Positions 41,348 to 51,107 of a stretch of DNA of 64,000 nucleotides are shown in pieces. How positions within the stretch are numbered: the stretch's first letter is position 1; each line of letters begins with the position of its first letter. This stretch comes from CAWEWH01 sp963812775. GTDB lineage: Bacteria; Pseudomonadota; Alphaproteobacteria; Rhizobiales; Beijerinckiaceae. The stretch lies in the NCBI GenBank assembly GCA_963812775.1, contig CAWEWH010000007.1, positions 1 to 64,000 on the forward strand, in the 5' to 3' direction. The notes under the pieces were generated by a model. It saw only the letters and a list, made by a program, of their open reading frames with translations, was not told the origin of the DNA and searched no databases. The position numbers and the translations under genes were made by a program.

Positions 41348-43651
41348 TCACTCTGCCGCCATCTGGGCGTGGCCCGCCTCCGAGATAGGCAGATGTATCA
41401 TGACGATCGTTCCCTCGCCGAGGCTCGAGCGGATGCGCAAGCCTCCGCCATGCATCTCGGCCAGCGATTTGGCGATGGCGAGCCCCAGGCCCGATCCCTT
41501 GTGGGCGCGATCGAAGTCGCCCTCGACCTTCTCGAAAGGTCGCCCGAGCATTTTGACCGCCTCGGGTGGGATGCCGACGCCGTTGTCCTCGACATAGATG
41601 TTGACGGCGCCGGCCACGACGCGCAGCCGCACTGCCACCTCGCCGCCCTCGGGCGTGAACTTGACGGCGTTGCGCAGGATGTTGAGCAGGATCTGGTGAA
41701 TGGCGTGCGGGTCGGCATGCAGCGTTGTCCCCGTCAACCGGTCGAGCGTGACGCTGAGCGATTTCGCTTCTGCGTCCTCGCCAACAGCGCGGATCGCCTC
41801 GGTGACGACGAGGTCCACGGAGACGGCTTCTTTCTCGAGCCGCATCTTGCCGGACTCGATGCGCGACATGTTGAGGATGTCGTCGATAAATCCGAGGAGA
41901 TATTCGCCGCTGGCGCGGATGTCGTGGCAGTATTCGTCGTACTTGGCGCTGCCGAGCGCTCCGAAGACGCCGCTGCTCATCAGCTCGGAGAAGCCGATGA
42001 TGGCATTGAGCGGCGTTCTGAGCTCGTGGCTCATGCTGGCCAGGAACTCGGACTTGGCGCGGTTGGCGCTTTCGGCTTCACCTTTCTGTTCGAGATAGCG
42101 TTCGGCGAGATCGGCGAGTTGTTGGGTTTGCGTCTCGAGCGCTTGGCGGGAGCGCTTGAGATCAGCGACCGTGGCGATGAGCCGGCGCTCGGATTCGAGC
42201 AATTGCTCCTCGTTGCGCTTGAGCAAGGTCACATCCGTGCCGACCGAGACATAGCCGCCGTCCTTGGTGCGCCGCTCGTCGATCTGCAGCCAGCGGCCGT
42301 CCGAGAGCTGTGCCTCGAAGGTCCGGGCGCCGTTCTCCTGCCGTTCGTCGACCAGCACCTGGGTCTGGACGACGGGCGGGCGGCCCACGCGCATGATCTC
42401 CTGGTAGGAGCGCCCGGCTACCATCGCTTCGGGCGGTAGCTGGTGCAGGTGCTGGAACTTCGAGTTGCAGGTGACGAGCCGGTTCTCCGCGTCCCACAGG
42501 ACAAAGGCCTCGGAGATTGTCTCGATGGCGTCGCGCAGCCGCGCGTCCGACATTTGCGTGTGCTCTGCGAGCCGCCGTTGCTCCGTCACGTCGACCGAGA
42601 TGCCGACCAGATGTGGTCCGTCACGGCCGTTCTCGGCGTCGACGATCTCGGCACGCGCTCGCAGCCACACCCAGCCACCGCCGGAATTGCGGATACGGAA
42701 CTCATGGTCGACGACCCGTGTGGCCGACGAGGCCAGCATGTCGGCCAGACCATAGAGGTTGCCGTCGTCGGGGTGCACGAGGCTGTTGACCTCGCCGAAC
42801 GACAGGAACTCGTCGCGCCGTTCGTAGCCGAGGAGGGCATACATGGAGTCCGACCAGTAGATGCGGCCCCGTGCGATATCCCAGTCCCAGAGGCCGCAAT
42901 GGCCGCGGTTCAGCGCCGTGTCGATGCGTCGCTTCAGCTCCTCGCAGATGTGGTCGGCCGAGCGTGCCCGCGCCGCCTGCAGGAAATAGGCGAGCGCAAT
43001 GCCGGCGAGCACCAGCGTCACGGCGAGCAGCAAGGTGGCATGGCCCCAGGTCTTGGCGCGCCAGCCCGCGAGCGCGTCCGAGACGGGCTGCACGACGGCG
43101 ACCTGGCCGAGCGGCGAGGGCAGGTTGCGCACTGTCGCGAAGGCTTCGCGCCCATTCGCGAGCGTGATGCGCAGGATTCCCGCGCGATCGGCGAAGGTCG
43201 TCAGCGGCTGGCCGCTGCCGAGGATCTCCGCCAGCGTGCCCTTGACCGGCAGGCCACGCGGCGCCGCCGCGACGACGCTGCCGGCAATGTCGGTCACGAC
43301 GACGAAGCGGCCCGCCGCAAAGGCCTGCGGCAGTGCATTGTCGAGAAGCGTGGCGGGTTCAGCGCCAGTGGATCGCACGCCCTGTTGCAGATTGTGCGTC
43401 ACGAGACCGGCGACCAGATCGGTTGTGGCCGCGGCTTCGTCGATTGCGTCACGCCGCGTCTCGAGCGCCTGCAGCAGCGCGCTGGCGATGAGCGTGCAGA
43501 TGAAAACCGCCAGCAGGCCCGGGACCGCAAGTCTCAGATATGGCTCGGCACGCACCAGGCGGCGATAGGCCGGGTGCCCAAGCGAACGCGCAACGCCGAG
43601 AACCGTGCCCGCACGCGCAGACACGTACGCGGTCGCGTGGACGCGCGCCAT
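41348..43651 (-). CDS. PAS-domain sensor histidine kinase (PleC/DivJ/PdhS-like)
   Basis: A 767-residue membrane kinase. There are two N-terminal membrane segments (LAVPGLLAVFICTLIASALL near 41-60; WGHATLLLAVTLVLAGIALA near 202-221) around a periplasmic domain. A PAS/PAC module (about 240-358, ending HLVGISVDVTEQRRLAEHTQ), a second PAS (about 365-478) and a coiled coil follow. The H-box SMSHELRTPLNAIIGFSELM has His542 and runs on into SSGVFGALGSAKYDEY, a pattern shared by PleC, DivJ and PdhS cell-cycle kinases of alphaproteobacteria. The ATP boxes are VEDNGVGIPPEAV and GSGLGLAIAKSLAEMHGGGL. The cell-cycle role is inference. It converges with glnE, three bases apart. Confidence 0.9.
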   Translation of the reverse strand: MARVHATAYVSARAGTVLGVARSLGHPAYRRLVRAEPYLRLAVPGLLAVFICTLIASALLQALETRRDAIDEAAATTDLVAGLVTHNLQQGVRSTGAEPATLLDNALPQAFAAGRFVVVTDIAGSVVAAAPRGLPVKGTLAEILGSGQPLTTFADRAGILRITLANGREAFATVRNLPSPLGQVAVVQPVSDALAGWRAKTWGHATLLLAVTLVLAGIALAYFLQAARARSADHICEELKRRIDTALNRGHCGLWDWDIARGRIYWSDSMYALLGYERRDEFLSFGEVNSLVHPDDGNLYGLADMLASSATRVVDHEFRIRNSGGGWVWLRARAEIVDAENGRDGPHLVGISVDVTEQRRLAEHTQMSDARLRDAIETISEAFVLWDAENRLVTCNSKFQHLHQLPPEAMVAGRSYQEIMRVGRPPVVQTQVLVDERQENGARTFEAQLSDGRWLQIDERRTKDGGYVSVGTDVTLLKRNEEQLLESERRLIATVADLKRSRQALETQTQQLADLAERYLEQKGEAESANRAKSEFLASMSHELRTPLNAIIGFSELMSSGVFGALGSAKYDEYCHDIRASGEYLLGFIDDILNMSRIESGKMRLEKEAVSVDLVVTEAIRAVGEDAEAKSLSVTLDRLTGTTLHADPHAIHQILLNILRNAVKFTPEGGEVAVRLRVVAGAVNIYVEDNGVGIPPEAVKMLGRPFEKVEGDFDRAHKGSGLGLAIAKSLAEMHGGGLRIRSSLGEGTIVMIHLPISEAGHAQMAAE

Positions 43652-43772
43652 CCCTCGCCCCTCCGGAGTCCTTCAGCCCTTGTCCGGGAAGATGTGCCGC
43701 ATCTCTCCAAATCGACTGCATCAAAGTCCGGGTTCGCTGATTTGTCTAGAGTCCAGTTCTGGGTTGTTGATT

Positions 43773-43798
43773 CTCCGGGGATAATTGTTCCCGGGGAG
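43773..43798. terminator. GC-rich hairpin between pepN and the PAS kinase
   Basis: CTCCGGGGA and TTCCCGGGGAG pair with one bulged base around a short AT-rich loop. It lies downstream of pepN and upstream of the PAS kinase on the minus strand. There is no long T-run, so a terminator role is tentative. Confidence 0.35.
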
Positions 43799-43836
43799 CA
43801 ACAGCTTGTGCATCGGCAAGCTTAGCGATGCGCGAC

Positions 43837-43869
43837 ATTTGGTAGTTGCTCAGATCCGCTCTACCAAAT
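43837..43869. repeat. Perfect 9-bp inverted repeat after pepN
   Basis: ATTTGGTAG (43837-43845) and CTACCAAAT (43861-43869) pair exactly around a 15-base loop, 11 bases beyond the pepN stop. It may protect the mRNA end or end transcription. Confidence 0.45.
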
Positions 43870-43880
43870 CTGGACGCCGT

Positions 43881-46529
43881 CTATGACAGCGAGCGGGACG
43901 CGATGTCGCTTACATCCGGCGACAGGCCGGCATGCTGGCTGACCCTTTGCAAGGCCGCTTCAGCTTTGCCGCGCCGCCCGGCTTCCAACGCCCGCCACAT
44001 GCGGAAGGCCGTGAGCAGGCGGGCCGCCACTTGCGGGTTTTTGCGATCGAGCTCGAGCACGATATCGGCCAGGAACGCAAAGCCGGCCCCGTCAGGCCGG
44101 TTGAATTGCGTCTGGTTGGCCATGGCGAAGCTGCCGATCAGCGCGCGCACACGGTTCGGATTGGCAAGCGAGAAACCTTGATGCGCCATCAGGCCTTTGA
44201 CGCGCTCGAGGGTCTGTCTCTCGGGGATGGCGGCCTGCAGCATGAACCACTTGTCGAGAATGAGCGGCTCCTCGCGATAGGCGGTCGCGAAGGAAGCCAG
44301 CGCTTCCTCGCGGGCTCCGCCGGCGATCCGCGACAGCACCGACAGCGCTCCCAGCTTGTCGGTCATGTTGTCGGCGGCATCGAACTGCTGTTTGGCGAGA
44401 CGCGCGCCGGTGGCCTCGTCGGCCGCTGCCATGAGGCCGAGCACTGTTTGGCGCAGTGCCCGGCGTCCGGCACTGGCCGCGTCCGGCTTGAAGGTGCTCG
44501 GCACGGCGAGCGTCCCATGGAGATGGGAAAGCGGCTCCGCGAGCGCCACACCCAATGTCTTGCGCAGCGCCTGCCTGGCATCGAGGATGGCGTCCGGATC
44601 GATGTCGGCGCCGATCTCGCGCGCGATGTCGGTCTCGCTCGGCACTTCGAGAACCTGCGCCGCGAAGGCATGGTCGCGGTCGGCGCGAATCTCCAGGAAG
44701 TGGCGCAATGCGGCGATGATGCGCTCGCTCACCGGCAGGCTCTTGCCGTTCCTGGCCGCCGCTGATGCCTTGGTCAGGTGCCGTGTGAAGACCGTCTGCG
44801 CCGCCTGCCATTGATTGTACGGGTCGCTGTCGCTGCGGAACAGCACGATCAGATCGTCGTCGGAGAGATCGAGCTCGAGCCGCACGGGGGCCGAGAAGTC
44901 GCGCAACAGTGACGGCACCGGCCGCTCGGTGACATTGTGGAAGGTGACGCTGAGCGATCGTTGATCCAGAGTGAGGACGCCGCCTTTGAGCGGCGCGTCG
45001 TTGCCGACGCCGAGCGGCAGGTCGCGGCCGCTCTCGCCCACGAGGCCGAGCGCTACCGGGATGACGAACGCCTCCTTGACGGACTGGCCCGGCGTCGCCG
45101 GCGTCGATTGCGCGAGATCCAGCCGGTAGGTCTTGGCATCCGCGTCGTAAAAGCCGCTCGCCACGACATTCGGCGTCCCAGCTTGCGAATACCAGCGTGC
45201 GAACTGCGTGAGATCCATGCCGCTCACCTCGGCGAAGCAGGTGAGGAAATCCTCGACCGTGGCGGCGGTGCCGTCGCAGCGATCGAAGTAGAGATCCATG
45301 CCGCGGCGAAAATCCTCCGCGCCGAGCAGTGTCTTCAGCATGCGCACGACTTCCGCCCCCTTCTCGTAGACGGTCGCCGTGTAGAAATTGTTGATCTCGC
45401 GGTATTCCGCCGGCCGCACCGGATGCGCAAGCGGGCCCGCATCCTCGACGAACTGCGCGGCGCGCAGGGTGCGCACATCGGAGATGCGTTCGACGGGGCG
45501 CGAGCGCTCGTCGGCGGAGAATTCGTGGTCGCGGAAGACCGTCAGGCCCTCCTTGAGGCAGAGCTGGAACCAATCGCGGCAGGTGATGCGGTTGCCGGTC
45601 CAGTTGTGGAAATATTCGTGCGCGATCACCGCCTCGATGCCGGCATAGTCCGTGTCGGTCGCGGTCTCCGAGCTGGCCAGCACGTACTTGTCGTTGAAGA
45701 CGTTGAGCCCCTTGTTCTCCATGGCGCCCATGTTGAAGTCGGAGACGGCGACGACGTTGAACACGTCGAGATCGTACTCGCGACCGAACACCTTTTCGTC
45801 CCAGCGCATGGAGCGGAGCAGGGCGTCCATGGCATAGCGCGCGCGCTCCCGCTTGCCGGGCTCGACATGGATGGCGACGTCGACCTCGCGTCCCGTCATG
45901 GTGCGGAACTTCTGGGCGAGCGTGTCGAGCTTCCCGCCGACTAGCGCGAACAGGTAGCAGGGCTTTGGATGAGGATCGTGCCAAAGGGCGAAGTGCCGGC
46001 CGCTGCCTGCCACGTCGCCCTTCTCGACGAGATTGCCGTTGGCGAGGAGAAGCGGCGTCTCTGTCTTCTCGGCTTCGAGCCGCGTCGTGTAGACGGCGAG
46101 GACGTCCGGGCGGTCGAGGAAGTAGGTGATGCGGCGGAAGCCTTCCGCCTCGCACTGCGTGCAATAGATGCCGCTCGAGCGATAGAGGCCCGTGAGCTTG
46201 GTGTTAGCCGACGGATTGATCTCGGTCTCGATGTCGAGCTTGAAGGGCCGCTGCGGCGGCGCCTTGAGGGTCAGCGATTGCGGCGTCGCCTCGTAGGAGC
46301 CGAGCTGGAGGGGGGCGCCGTCGAGCTTGGCCGAGGCGAGCTTGAGCTCGTCGCCGTCCAGCACGAGCGGCGCCTGGCTGCGCCCCTGCGGATTGGGCCG
46401 GATCGACAGCGTGGCGCAGACCCGCGTCGCCTCCGGCTTGAGCGCTATGTCGAGATGAACTTCGTCGATTAGATAGTCGGGAGGACGATAGTCCGCGAGA
46501 CGGATGACGGGCGCGGTCTCGGTCCGCAT
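43881..46529 (-). CDS. pepN: Aminopeptidase N (M1 family)
   Basis: A zinc metallo-aminopeptidase that removes N-terminal residues from peptides in the cytoplasm. It has 882 residues from the ATG at 46529 (MRTETAPVIRLADYRPPDYL), the normal size. The substrate motif GAMEN is at 268-272 (NMGAMENKGLNVFNDKYVLA). The zinc site is HEYFH (304-308), with the third ligand Glu327 in LCLKEGLTVFRDHEFS. YCTQCEAEGFRRITYFLDRP is a PepN-specific segment. The long helical C-terminal domain ends QHAGLSPDVSDIASRSLS. The longer upstream frame to 46760 is Arg-rich shadow. Stands alone as a transcription unit. Confidence 0.96.
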   Translation of the reverse strand: MRTETAPVIRLADYRPPDYLIDEVHLDIALKPEATRVCATLSIRPNPQGRSQAPLVLDGDELKLASAKLDGAPLQLGSYEATPQSLTLKAPPQRPFKLDIETEINPSANTKLTGLYRSSGIYCTQCEAEGFRRITYFLDRPDVLAVYTTRLEAEKTETPLLLANGNLVEKGDVAGSGRHFALWHDPHPKPCYLFALVGGKLDTLAQKFRTMTGREVDVAIHVEPGKRERARYAMDALLRSMRWDEKVFGREYDLDVFNVVAVSDFNMGAMENKGLNVFNDKYVLASSETATDTDYAGIEAVIAHEYFHNWTGNRITCRDWFQLCLKEGLTVFRDHEFSADERSRPVERISDVRTLRAAQFVEDAGPLAHPVRPAEYREINNFYTATVYEKGAEVVRMLKTLLGAEDFRRGMDLYFDRCDGTAATVEDFLTCFAEVSGMDLTQFARWYSQAGTPNVVASGFYDADAKTYRLDLAQSTPATPGQSVKEAFVIPVALGLVGESGRDLPLGVGNDAPLKGGVLTLDQRSLSVTFHNVTERPVPSLLRDFSAPVRLELDLSDDDLIVLFRSDSDPYNQWQAAQTVFTRHLTKASAAARNGKSLPVSERIIAALRHFLEIRADRDHAFAAQVLEVPSETDIAREIGADIDPDAILDARQALRKTLGVALAEPLSHLHGTLAVPSTFKPDAASAGRRALRQTVLGLMAAADEATGARLAKQQFDAADNMTDKLGALSVLSRIAGGAREEALASFATAYREEPLILDKWFMLQAAIPERQTLERVKGLMAHQGFSLANPNRVRALIGSFAMANQTQFNRPDGAGFAFLADIVLELDRKNPQVAARLLTAFRMWRALEAGRRGKAEAALQRVSQHAGLSPDVSDIASRSLS

Positions 46530-46621
46530 GGACGGAAGCCTTTGGTGCAAGGGAAATGGCGAGGCTTTATGGAGGAGGGCGGCGGCCACCGCAACCCTGA
46601 GCGGTCGGACGCACCCCCGAG

Positions 46622-48028
46622 CTAGGGGCCGGCCGCGCCCCTTGGCTCGGTGTGCCCGACAACGCGGCAGATGCGCGGGTGCTCGGCGCGCACCAGGCTT
46701 TCCAGATGGTCGACGGCGGCGTGGACCGTGCTTACGTCCAAGGCCGGGTCGACGCGGCAATGGTAGTTGACGACGAGCCCCGCCGGGGTCTGGCGGACGC
46801 GCACGTTGTGGACGTCCCTGACGATGTCGGTCTCTGCTGCATGGGTCCGCAACGCCGCGGCGATCGACGCCACGGCGTCGGCCGGCGCGTCCTCGCCTGC
46901 GAGCTGGCGCATCTCCATCGGCTCGATATGCGTCTCGACCTCGATGGCCGGCCCGAGCTCGTCGCGAATGGCCGCTTCCAGGGTTGACGCCACCTCGTGG
47001 GCGGCCTTCAGGCTGAGACGCCCGTCGACCTCGAGATCGAGGCTGATCGACAGCTCGCCGCCGATCTCCTGTATCGTGACGTGATGCACCGGCAGGTGCC
47101 GGCGGGCGGCGATCAGCATGACCCGCTCGCGCACCGTCTCGTCGCTGAGGGCCACGGGCTCGGTGGTAACGGTCACGGAGGCGCCGGCATGTTCGCGCCG
47201 GATGGCCTCGGCCACCGCGGTCTTGATCTCCGCCACGCGCTCCAGCGGCAAGGTGCGCGGCACCGTCACCTCGATCTCGCCGAAAATCTGCGGCCCGACG
47301 GGCCTGAGCCGCAGCTCGCCGACATCGACGACGCCCGGAATACGGGCGGCGAGCCCCCGCACTTCACCTGCAAGCCCCTTCGGGGCCGTGTCGAGCAGCG
47401 CGTCGAGGGTGCGGCGGCCGAGTCGGTAGCCCGCGACGGCGATGAATGCCGCCACCGCGAGCGCCGCCAACGCGTCGCCGTGGCGGAAGCCGTAGAGGGC
47501 CGCCAGGAGTCCCGCCGTCACAAACAGCGAGCTCACCAAGTCCGACGAGAAGTGCAGCGCGTCGGCGGCCAGCGCGTCGCTGCCAGTCTCGCGCGCGATG
47601 CGCGACAGGGCGCGCCAGCGTGTGAAGTCGATGACTATCGACATGGCGAGCACGCCGAAGGCGAGGGGTGTCGCGACCACCTCGCCGCCGCCCTGCATGA
47701 GATGGCGAACCGCCTCGACGGCGACCGCGACGGCGAGCACGAACAGTAGTCCGGTCTCGACCAGCGCCGCGGCACTTTCGAATTTGCCGTGGCCATAGTG
47801 ATGCTCCTCGTCGGCAGGCTTGTCGGCGGCGCGCACGGCGAGCCACGTGACGATCGTGGCGCCCGTGTCCAGTGCCGCGTGACCGGCCTCTGAAAGGAGC
47901 GCCAGCGAGCCGGTCATCAGCCCGGCCACCAGCTTGCCGAGCGCGATGGCGGCGCTGGCGAAGATGGACAGGAGGGCGGCGCGGCTCTTGCGCTTTCCCC
48001 GCTGGTCGGCGTGCTCAATCGCGTTCAT
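46622..48028 (-). CDS. Cation diffusion facilitator family transporter
   Basis: An inner-membrane metal/proton antiporter exporting Zn2+, Co2+, Fe2+ or Mn2+. It has 468 residues, longer than the usual 300. Six membrane segments include the metal-site patterns SEAGHAALDTG (His50, Asp54) and ALHFSSDLVSS (His159, Asp163). A His-containing cytoplasmic loop HHYGHGKFESA lies after TM2, as in all CDFs. The C-terminal half contains one regular dimerisation domain (GVVDVGELRLRPVGPQIFGE) and two further repeats of the same fold (HHVTIQEIGGELSISLDLEV; VHNVRVRQTPAGLVVNYHCR). The extra repeats account for the added length. Metal preference cannot be read safely; HxxxD at both sites favours Zn. Confidence 0.92.
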   Translation of the reverse strand: MNAIEHADQRGKRKSRAALLSIFASAAIALGKLVAGLMTGSLALLSEAGHAALDTGATIVTWLAVRAADKPADEEHHYGHGKFESAAALVETGLLFVLAVAVAVEAVRHLMQGGGEVVATPLAFGVLAMSIVIDFTRWRALSRIARETGSDALAADALHFSSDLVSSLFVTAGLLAALYGFRHGDALAALAVAAFIAVAGYRLGRRTLDALLDTAPKGLAGEVRGLAARIPGVVDVGELRLRPVGPQIFGEIEVTVPRTLPLERVAEIKTAVAEAIRREHAGASVTVTTEPVALSDETVRERVMLIAARRHLPVHHVTIQEIGGELSISLDLEVDGRLSLKAAHEVASTLEAAIRDELGPAIEVETHIEPMEMRQLAGEDAPADAVASIAAALRTHAAETDIVRDVHNVRVRQTPAGLVVNYHCRVDPALDVSTVHAAVDHLESLVRAEHPRICRVVGHTEPRGAAGP

Positions 48029-48101
48029 CGGCTTTTCAGTTCAGAATCCCTAGCCTATGTGTTGAGCACGTTTGGACGCTGCACGCGACGGGAGAGGCAC
48101 G

Positions 48102-48542
48102 ATGGAATATCTGCACACTATGGTCCGCATCAAGAACATCGAGGAGTCCCTCGATTTCTATTGCAACAAGCTCGGGCTCGTCGAAACGCGGCGCATCGAC
48201 AACCCGCAAGGTCGCTTCACGCTCATTTTTCTGGCGACCCCCGAGGACGCCGACCGCGCCAAGAAGGACCGTTCGCCCGAGGTCGAGCTGACCTACAACT
48301 ACGACCCGGAGGACTACAAGGGCGGCCGCAATTTCGGCCATCTCGCCTATCGCGTCGACGATATCTATGCGCTGTGCGACCGCCTCATGAAGAAGGGCGT
48401 CGTCATCAATCGCCCGCCACGCGACGGCCGCATGGCCTTTGTGCGCTCGCCGGATGGTGTTTCCATCGAGTTGCTTCAGAAAGGCGACCCCAAGGCGCAG
48501 CAGGAGCCCTGGACCTCGATGCCCAATACCGGCACATGGTGA
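48102..48542 (+). CDS. gloA: Lactoylglutathione lyase (glyoxalase I)
   Basis: Converts the methylglyoxal-glutathione hemithioacetal to S-lactoylglutathione. It is 146 residues from the ATG at 48102, which has GGGAGAGG upstream. The sequence MEYLHTMVRIKNIEESLDFY has the first metal His5. The other metal ligands are the Glu in EVELTYNYD, the His in FGHLAYRVDD and the Glu in GVSIELLQKG, matching E. coli-type GlxI, which prefers nickel. Single-domain length is typical. It lies upstream of the sugar kinase gene; a longer frame from 48072 adds only DAARDGRGT-type residues. Confidence 0.93.
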   Translation: MEYLHTMVRIKNIEESLDFYCNKLGLVETRRIDNPQGRFTLIFLATPEDADRAKKDRSPEVELTYNYDPEDYKGGRNFGHLAYRVDDIYALCDRLMKKGVVINRPPRDGRMAFVRSPDGVSIELLQKGDPKAQQEPWTSMPNTGTW

Positions 48543-48647
48543 GGAACAAGTAGCTGCCAACGCGAATTCTGGTTAAGGGCCATCTCGGGTTAGTCAGAGG
48601 CTCGCAACTGGAGCCCTCACTCCGCGCAGTTAACTTCTGAGCACCCA

Positions 48648-49547
48648 ATGGCGACAGTCCTTTGCGTCGGCATCGCGACGCTCGACTTCATCTACGCGAT
48701 GGACGAGATGCCGAAGACGGCCGAGAAGCATCGGGCCAACGATCTCGTCATGGTGTCGGGCGGCATCGCCGCCAATGCGGCCGTTGCGGTGGCGCGGCTC
48801 GGCGGCAACGCCATCCTGGCAAGCCGCCTCGGCGACGACGTGACGGGGGCCGAAATCCTCAACGAGCTGCACGAGGAAGACGTGGACTGCGCCTATGTGC
48901 GCGGCTTCCCCGGCACGCACTCGCCCGTCTCCACCATCCTCGTCGACAAGCATGGCGAACGCCTCGTCGTCAGCTATCGCGACGCCCGCTATCCGACCAA
49001 GCCGCACTGGCTGCCCGACGAGCTGCCGCCCGAGGTGGACGCCGTGCTCGGCGACACGCGCTGGGAGCAGGGAGCCATAAAGATGTTCCGCGCCGCGCGC
49101 GCCAAGGCGGTGCCGGCGGTGCTCGATGGCGACCGCGCGCCGCGCCGCGACGAGGTGCTGGAGCTTGCGACCCACGTGGCTTTCAGCGAGCAGGGCCTGC
49201 GCGAGCTCACCGGTGTCGATGATCCCCGCGCCGGCCTCGCCAAGCTGAAGGACCGCAAGGGGGCCTGGTACGCGGTCACGGTCGGGGCCGACGGTGTCTT
49301 CTTCCTCGAGAACGGCGCCATCGCGCACGAGCCGGCCTTCGAGGTCACCGCGGTCGATACGCTGGGCGCCGGCGATGTCTGGCATGGCGCCTTTGCGCTG
49401 GCGCTGGCGGAGCGCCAGAGCGAGCGGGCCGCCGTGCGTTTTGCCTCGGCGGTATCGGCCATCAAATGCACGCGTTTCGGCGGCCGCCTCGGCACGCCGA
49501 AACGTCGCGAGGTGGAAGCGTTTCTGAAGGAGCGCAAGGCGGCCTAA
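48648..49547 (+). CDS. PfkB-family carbohydrate kinase
   Basis: A ribokinase-fold sugar kinase, 299 residues, starting MATVLCVGIATLDFIYAMDE. The N-terminal VMVSGGIAANAAVAVARLGG is the PfkB signature 1 region and VDTLGAGDVWHGAFALALAE is signature 2, holding the catalytic Asp and the anion hole. The substrate cannot be read from sequence; close alphaproteobacterial genes are annotated as sulfofructose-, ribo- or fructokinase-like. Its 3' end overlaps the convergent cysG by four bases. Confidence 0.9.
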   Translation: MATVLCVGIATLDFIYAMDEMPKTAEKHRANDLVMVSGGIAANAAVAVARLGGNAILASRLGDDVTGAEILNELHEEDVDCAYVRGFPGTHSPVSTILVDKHGERLVVSYRDARYPTKPHWLPDELPPEVDAVLGDTRWEQGAIKMFRAARAKAVPAVLDGDRAPRRDEVLELATHVAFSEQGLRELTGVDDPRAGLAKLKDRKGAWYAVTVGADGVFFLENGAIAHEPAFEVTAVDTLGAGDVWHGAFALALAERQSERAAVRFASAVSAIKCTRFGGRLGTPKRREVEAFLKERKAA

Positions 49548-51025
49548 GGCGAGGTTACCTTTTCGAGGTGGCTTTCCGGCATTGTGTGCGTCGCCACTGT
49601 GCCGCGCATCGCTTCGCCCACCAGGACGATACACGGGCCCTTCGGCGCCGCCTCGGCCAGACGCTGGACAATCGTGTCGAGCGTGCCGGCGATCAGCCGT
49701 TCGTCCGCCCATGTCGCTCGCTCGACGACGGCGACCGGCGTGGCCGGCGCAAGGCCCGACGCCATGGCGCGCTCCACGAAAGCGGGCAGCGTCTTGATGC
49801 CCATATAGATCGCCGTGGTGGCGGCGGGATCAGCGAGCGCCGCCCAGTCGAGGTCGTTCGGCAATGTGCCGTCCTTGGCATGACAGGTGACGAATTGCAG
49901 CCGGCGCGCCACGTCCCGCTGCGTGAGCGAGACGTTAAGGCTCGCGGCGGCACCGCTCGCGGCCGTGACGCCAGGCACCACTTCGACGGCGATGCCGGCC
50001 GCTTGGAGCGCAGCGATCTCCTCGCCGACGCGGCCGAAGATCATCGGGTCGCCGCCCTTGAGGCGCACGACTTTCAGCCCGTCGCGGGCAAGCGAGATCA
50101 ACAGCCCGTTGATGTCCTCCTGCGTGCACGACGGCTTGTGGCCGCGCTTGCCGACATGGATCAGCCGCGCTTCGCGCCGCGCGAAGTCGAGCACGCCGGG
50201 TTGGATCAGGTCGTCGTACAGGATGGCGTCGGCGGACTGCAGATAGCGCAGCGCCTTCAGGGTGAGAAGTTCGGGATCGCCGGGGCCGGCGCCGACCAGC
50301 GCGACGGAGCCGCGCTGCGCGGCCTGGCTGTCGCGATCGAGCGCGGCAAGCAACCTGTCGCGTTCGGTCTCGTCGGGTATCTTCGTGGGCGCCGCAAGCG
50401 CCCGCGCCGCGAAGCGCTCCCAGAACAGCCGGCGCAGGCGAAACGGCAGCTTCCGTGCCTGCACGGCCGGCCGCCAGCTCTGCGCGGCTTCCGCCCAGCG
50501 GCGAAAAACTTGCGGCAGCAGCATCTCGATGCGGCCGCGAATGGCCTGTCCGAGAACAGGCGCCGCCCCGTCGGTGGAAATTCCGACCACCAGTGGCGAG
50601 CGGTTGACGATGGCGCCGAACTGGAAATCCGAGTGCAGCGGTTTGTCGATGGAATTGGCCGGCACGCCTGCCATCTTGGTGGCCGCCCGGAAGGCCGACG
50701 CCTCAGCCTCGTCCTCGGCATCCGCGATGGCAATCGCCGCGCCCACGAGATCGTCTGGCTGCCAGGCCCGCGCATGAATGGTGACCGGCCCGTCGACCGG
50801 GCTGGCGCCCAGCGCCACCATGTCGGGGCAGGGGGCGGGCGCGTAGACGTCGACTCGGGCGCCGGCTGCCGACAGCAGCTCCGCCTTCCAGCTGGCGGCC
50901 GGCGTGCCGCCGACGACAACGGCGCGTTTTTCCCTGAGGCGGAAGAACACCGGCACGATGGCGAGCGTGTCGAGCCGGCCGCGAGGCCGCTCCTCAGGCT
51001 TGCGTCCGGATTTACCAGAAAGCAT
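49544..51025 (-). CDS. cysG: Siroheme synthase CysG
   Basis: A trifunctional enzyme making siroheme from uroporphyrinogen III; siroheme is the cofactor of NirA. The N-terminal module (about 20-160) is precorrin-2 dehydrogenase and ferrochelatase: FFRLREKRAVVVGGTPAASW, ANSIDKPLHSDFQFGAIVNR and VVGISTDGAAPVLGQAIRGR. The NAD loop reads GGTPAASWK where GGGxVAxRK is usual, so the glycines are partly lost. The C-terminal module (about 238-480) is uroporphyrinogen III methyltransferase: VALVGAGPGDPELLTLKALR, DDLIQPGVLDFARREARLIH, VVRLKGGDPMIFGRVGEEI and VEVVPGVTAASGAAA. It has 493 residues. Last gene of the nas cluster. Confidence 0.95.
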   Translation of the reverse strand: MLSGKSGRKPEERPRGRLDTLAIVPVFFRLREKRAVVVGGTPAASWKAELLSAAGARVDVYAPAPCPDMVALGASPVDGPVTIHARAWQPDDLVGAAIAIADAEDEAEASAFRAATKMAGVPANSIDKPLHSDFQFGAIVNRSPLVVGISTDGAAPVLGQAIRGRIEMLLPQVFRRWAEAAQSWRPAVQARKLPFRLRRLFWERFAARALAAPTKIPDETERDRLLAALDRDSQAAQRGSVALVGAGPGDPELLTLKALRYLQSADAILYDDLIQPGVLDFARREARLIHVGKRGHKPSCTQEDINGLLISLARDGLKVVRLKGGDPMIFGRVGEEIAALQAAGIAVEVVPGVTAASGAAASLNVSLTQRDVARRLQFVTCHAKDGTLPNDLDWAALADPAATTAIYMGIKTLPAFVERAMASGLAPATPVAVVERATWADERLIAGTLDTIVQRLAEAAPKGPCIVLVGEAMRGTVATHTMPESHLEKVTSP

Positions 51026-51107
51026 GCGTGAATTCCGCTATTCTACAGAGCTTCATGACAGGTGGGGGCGCGGCGGCGCAAGGGCAATCGCCCATCACGG
51101 TCAATTC

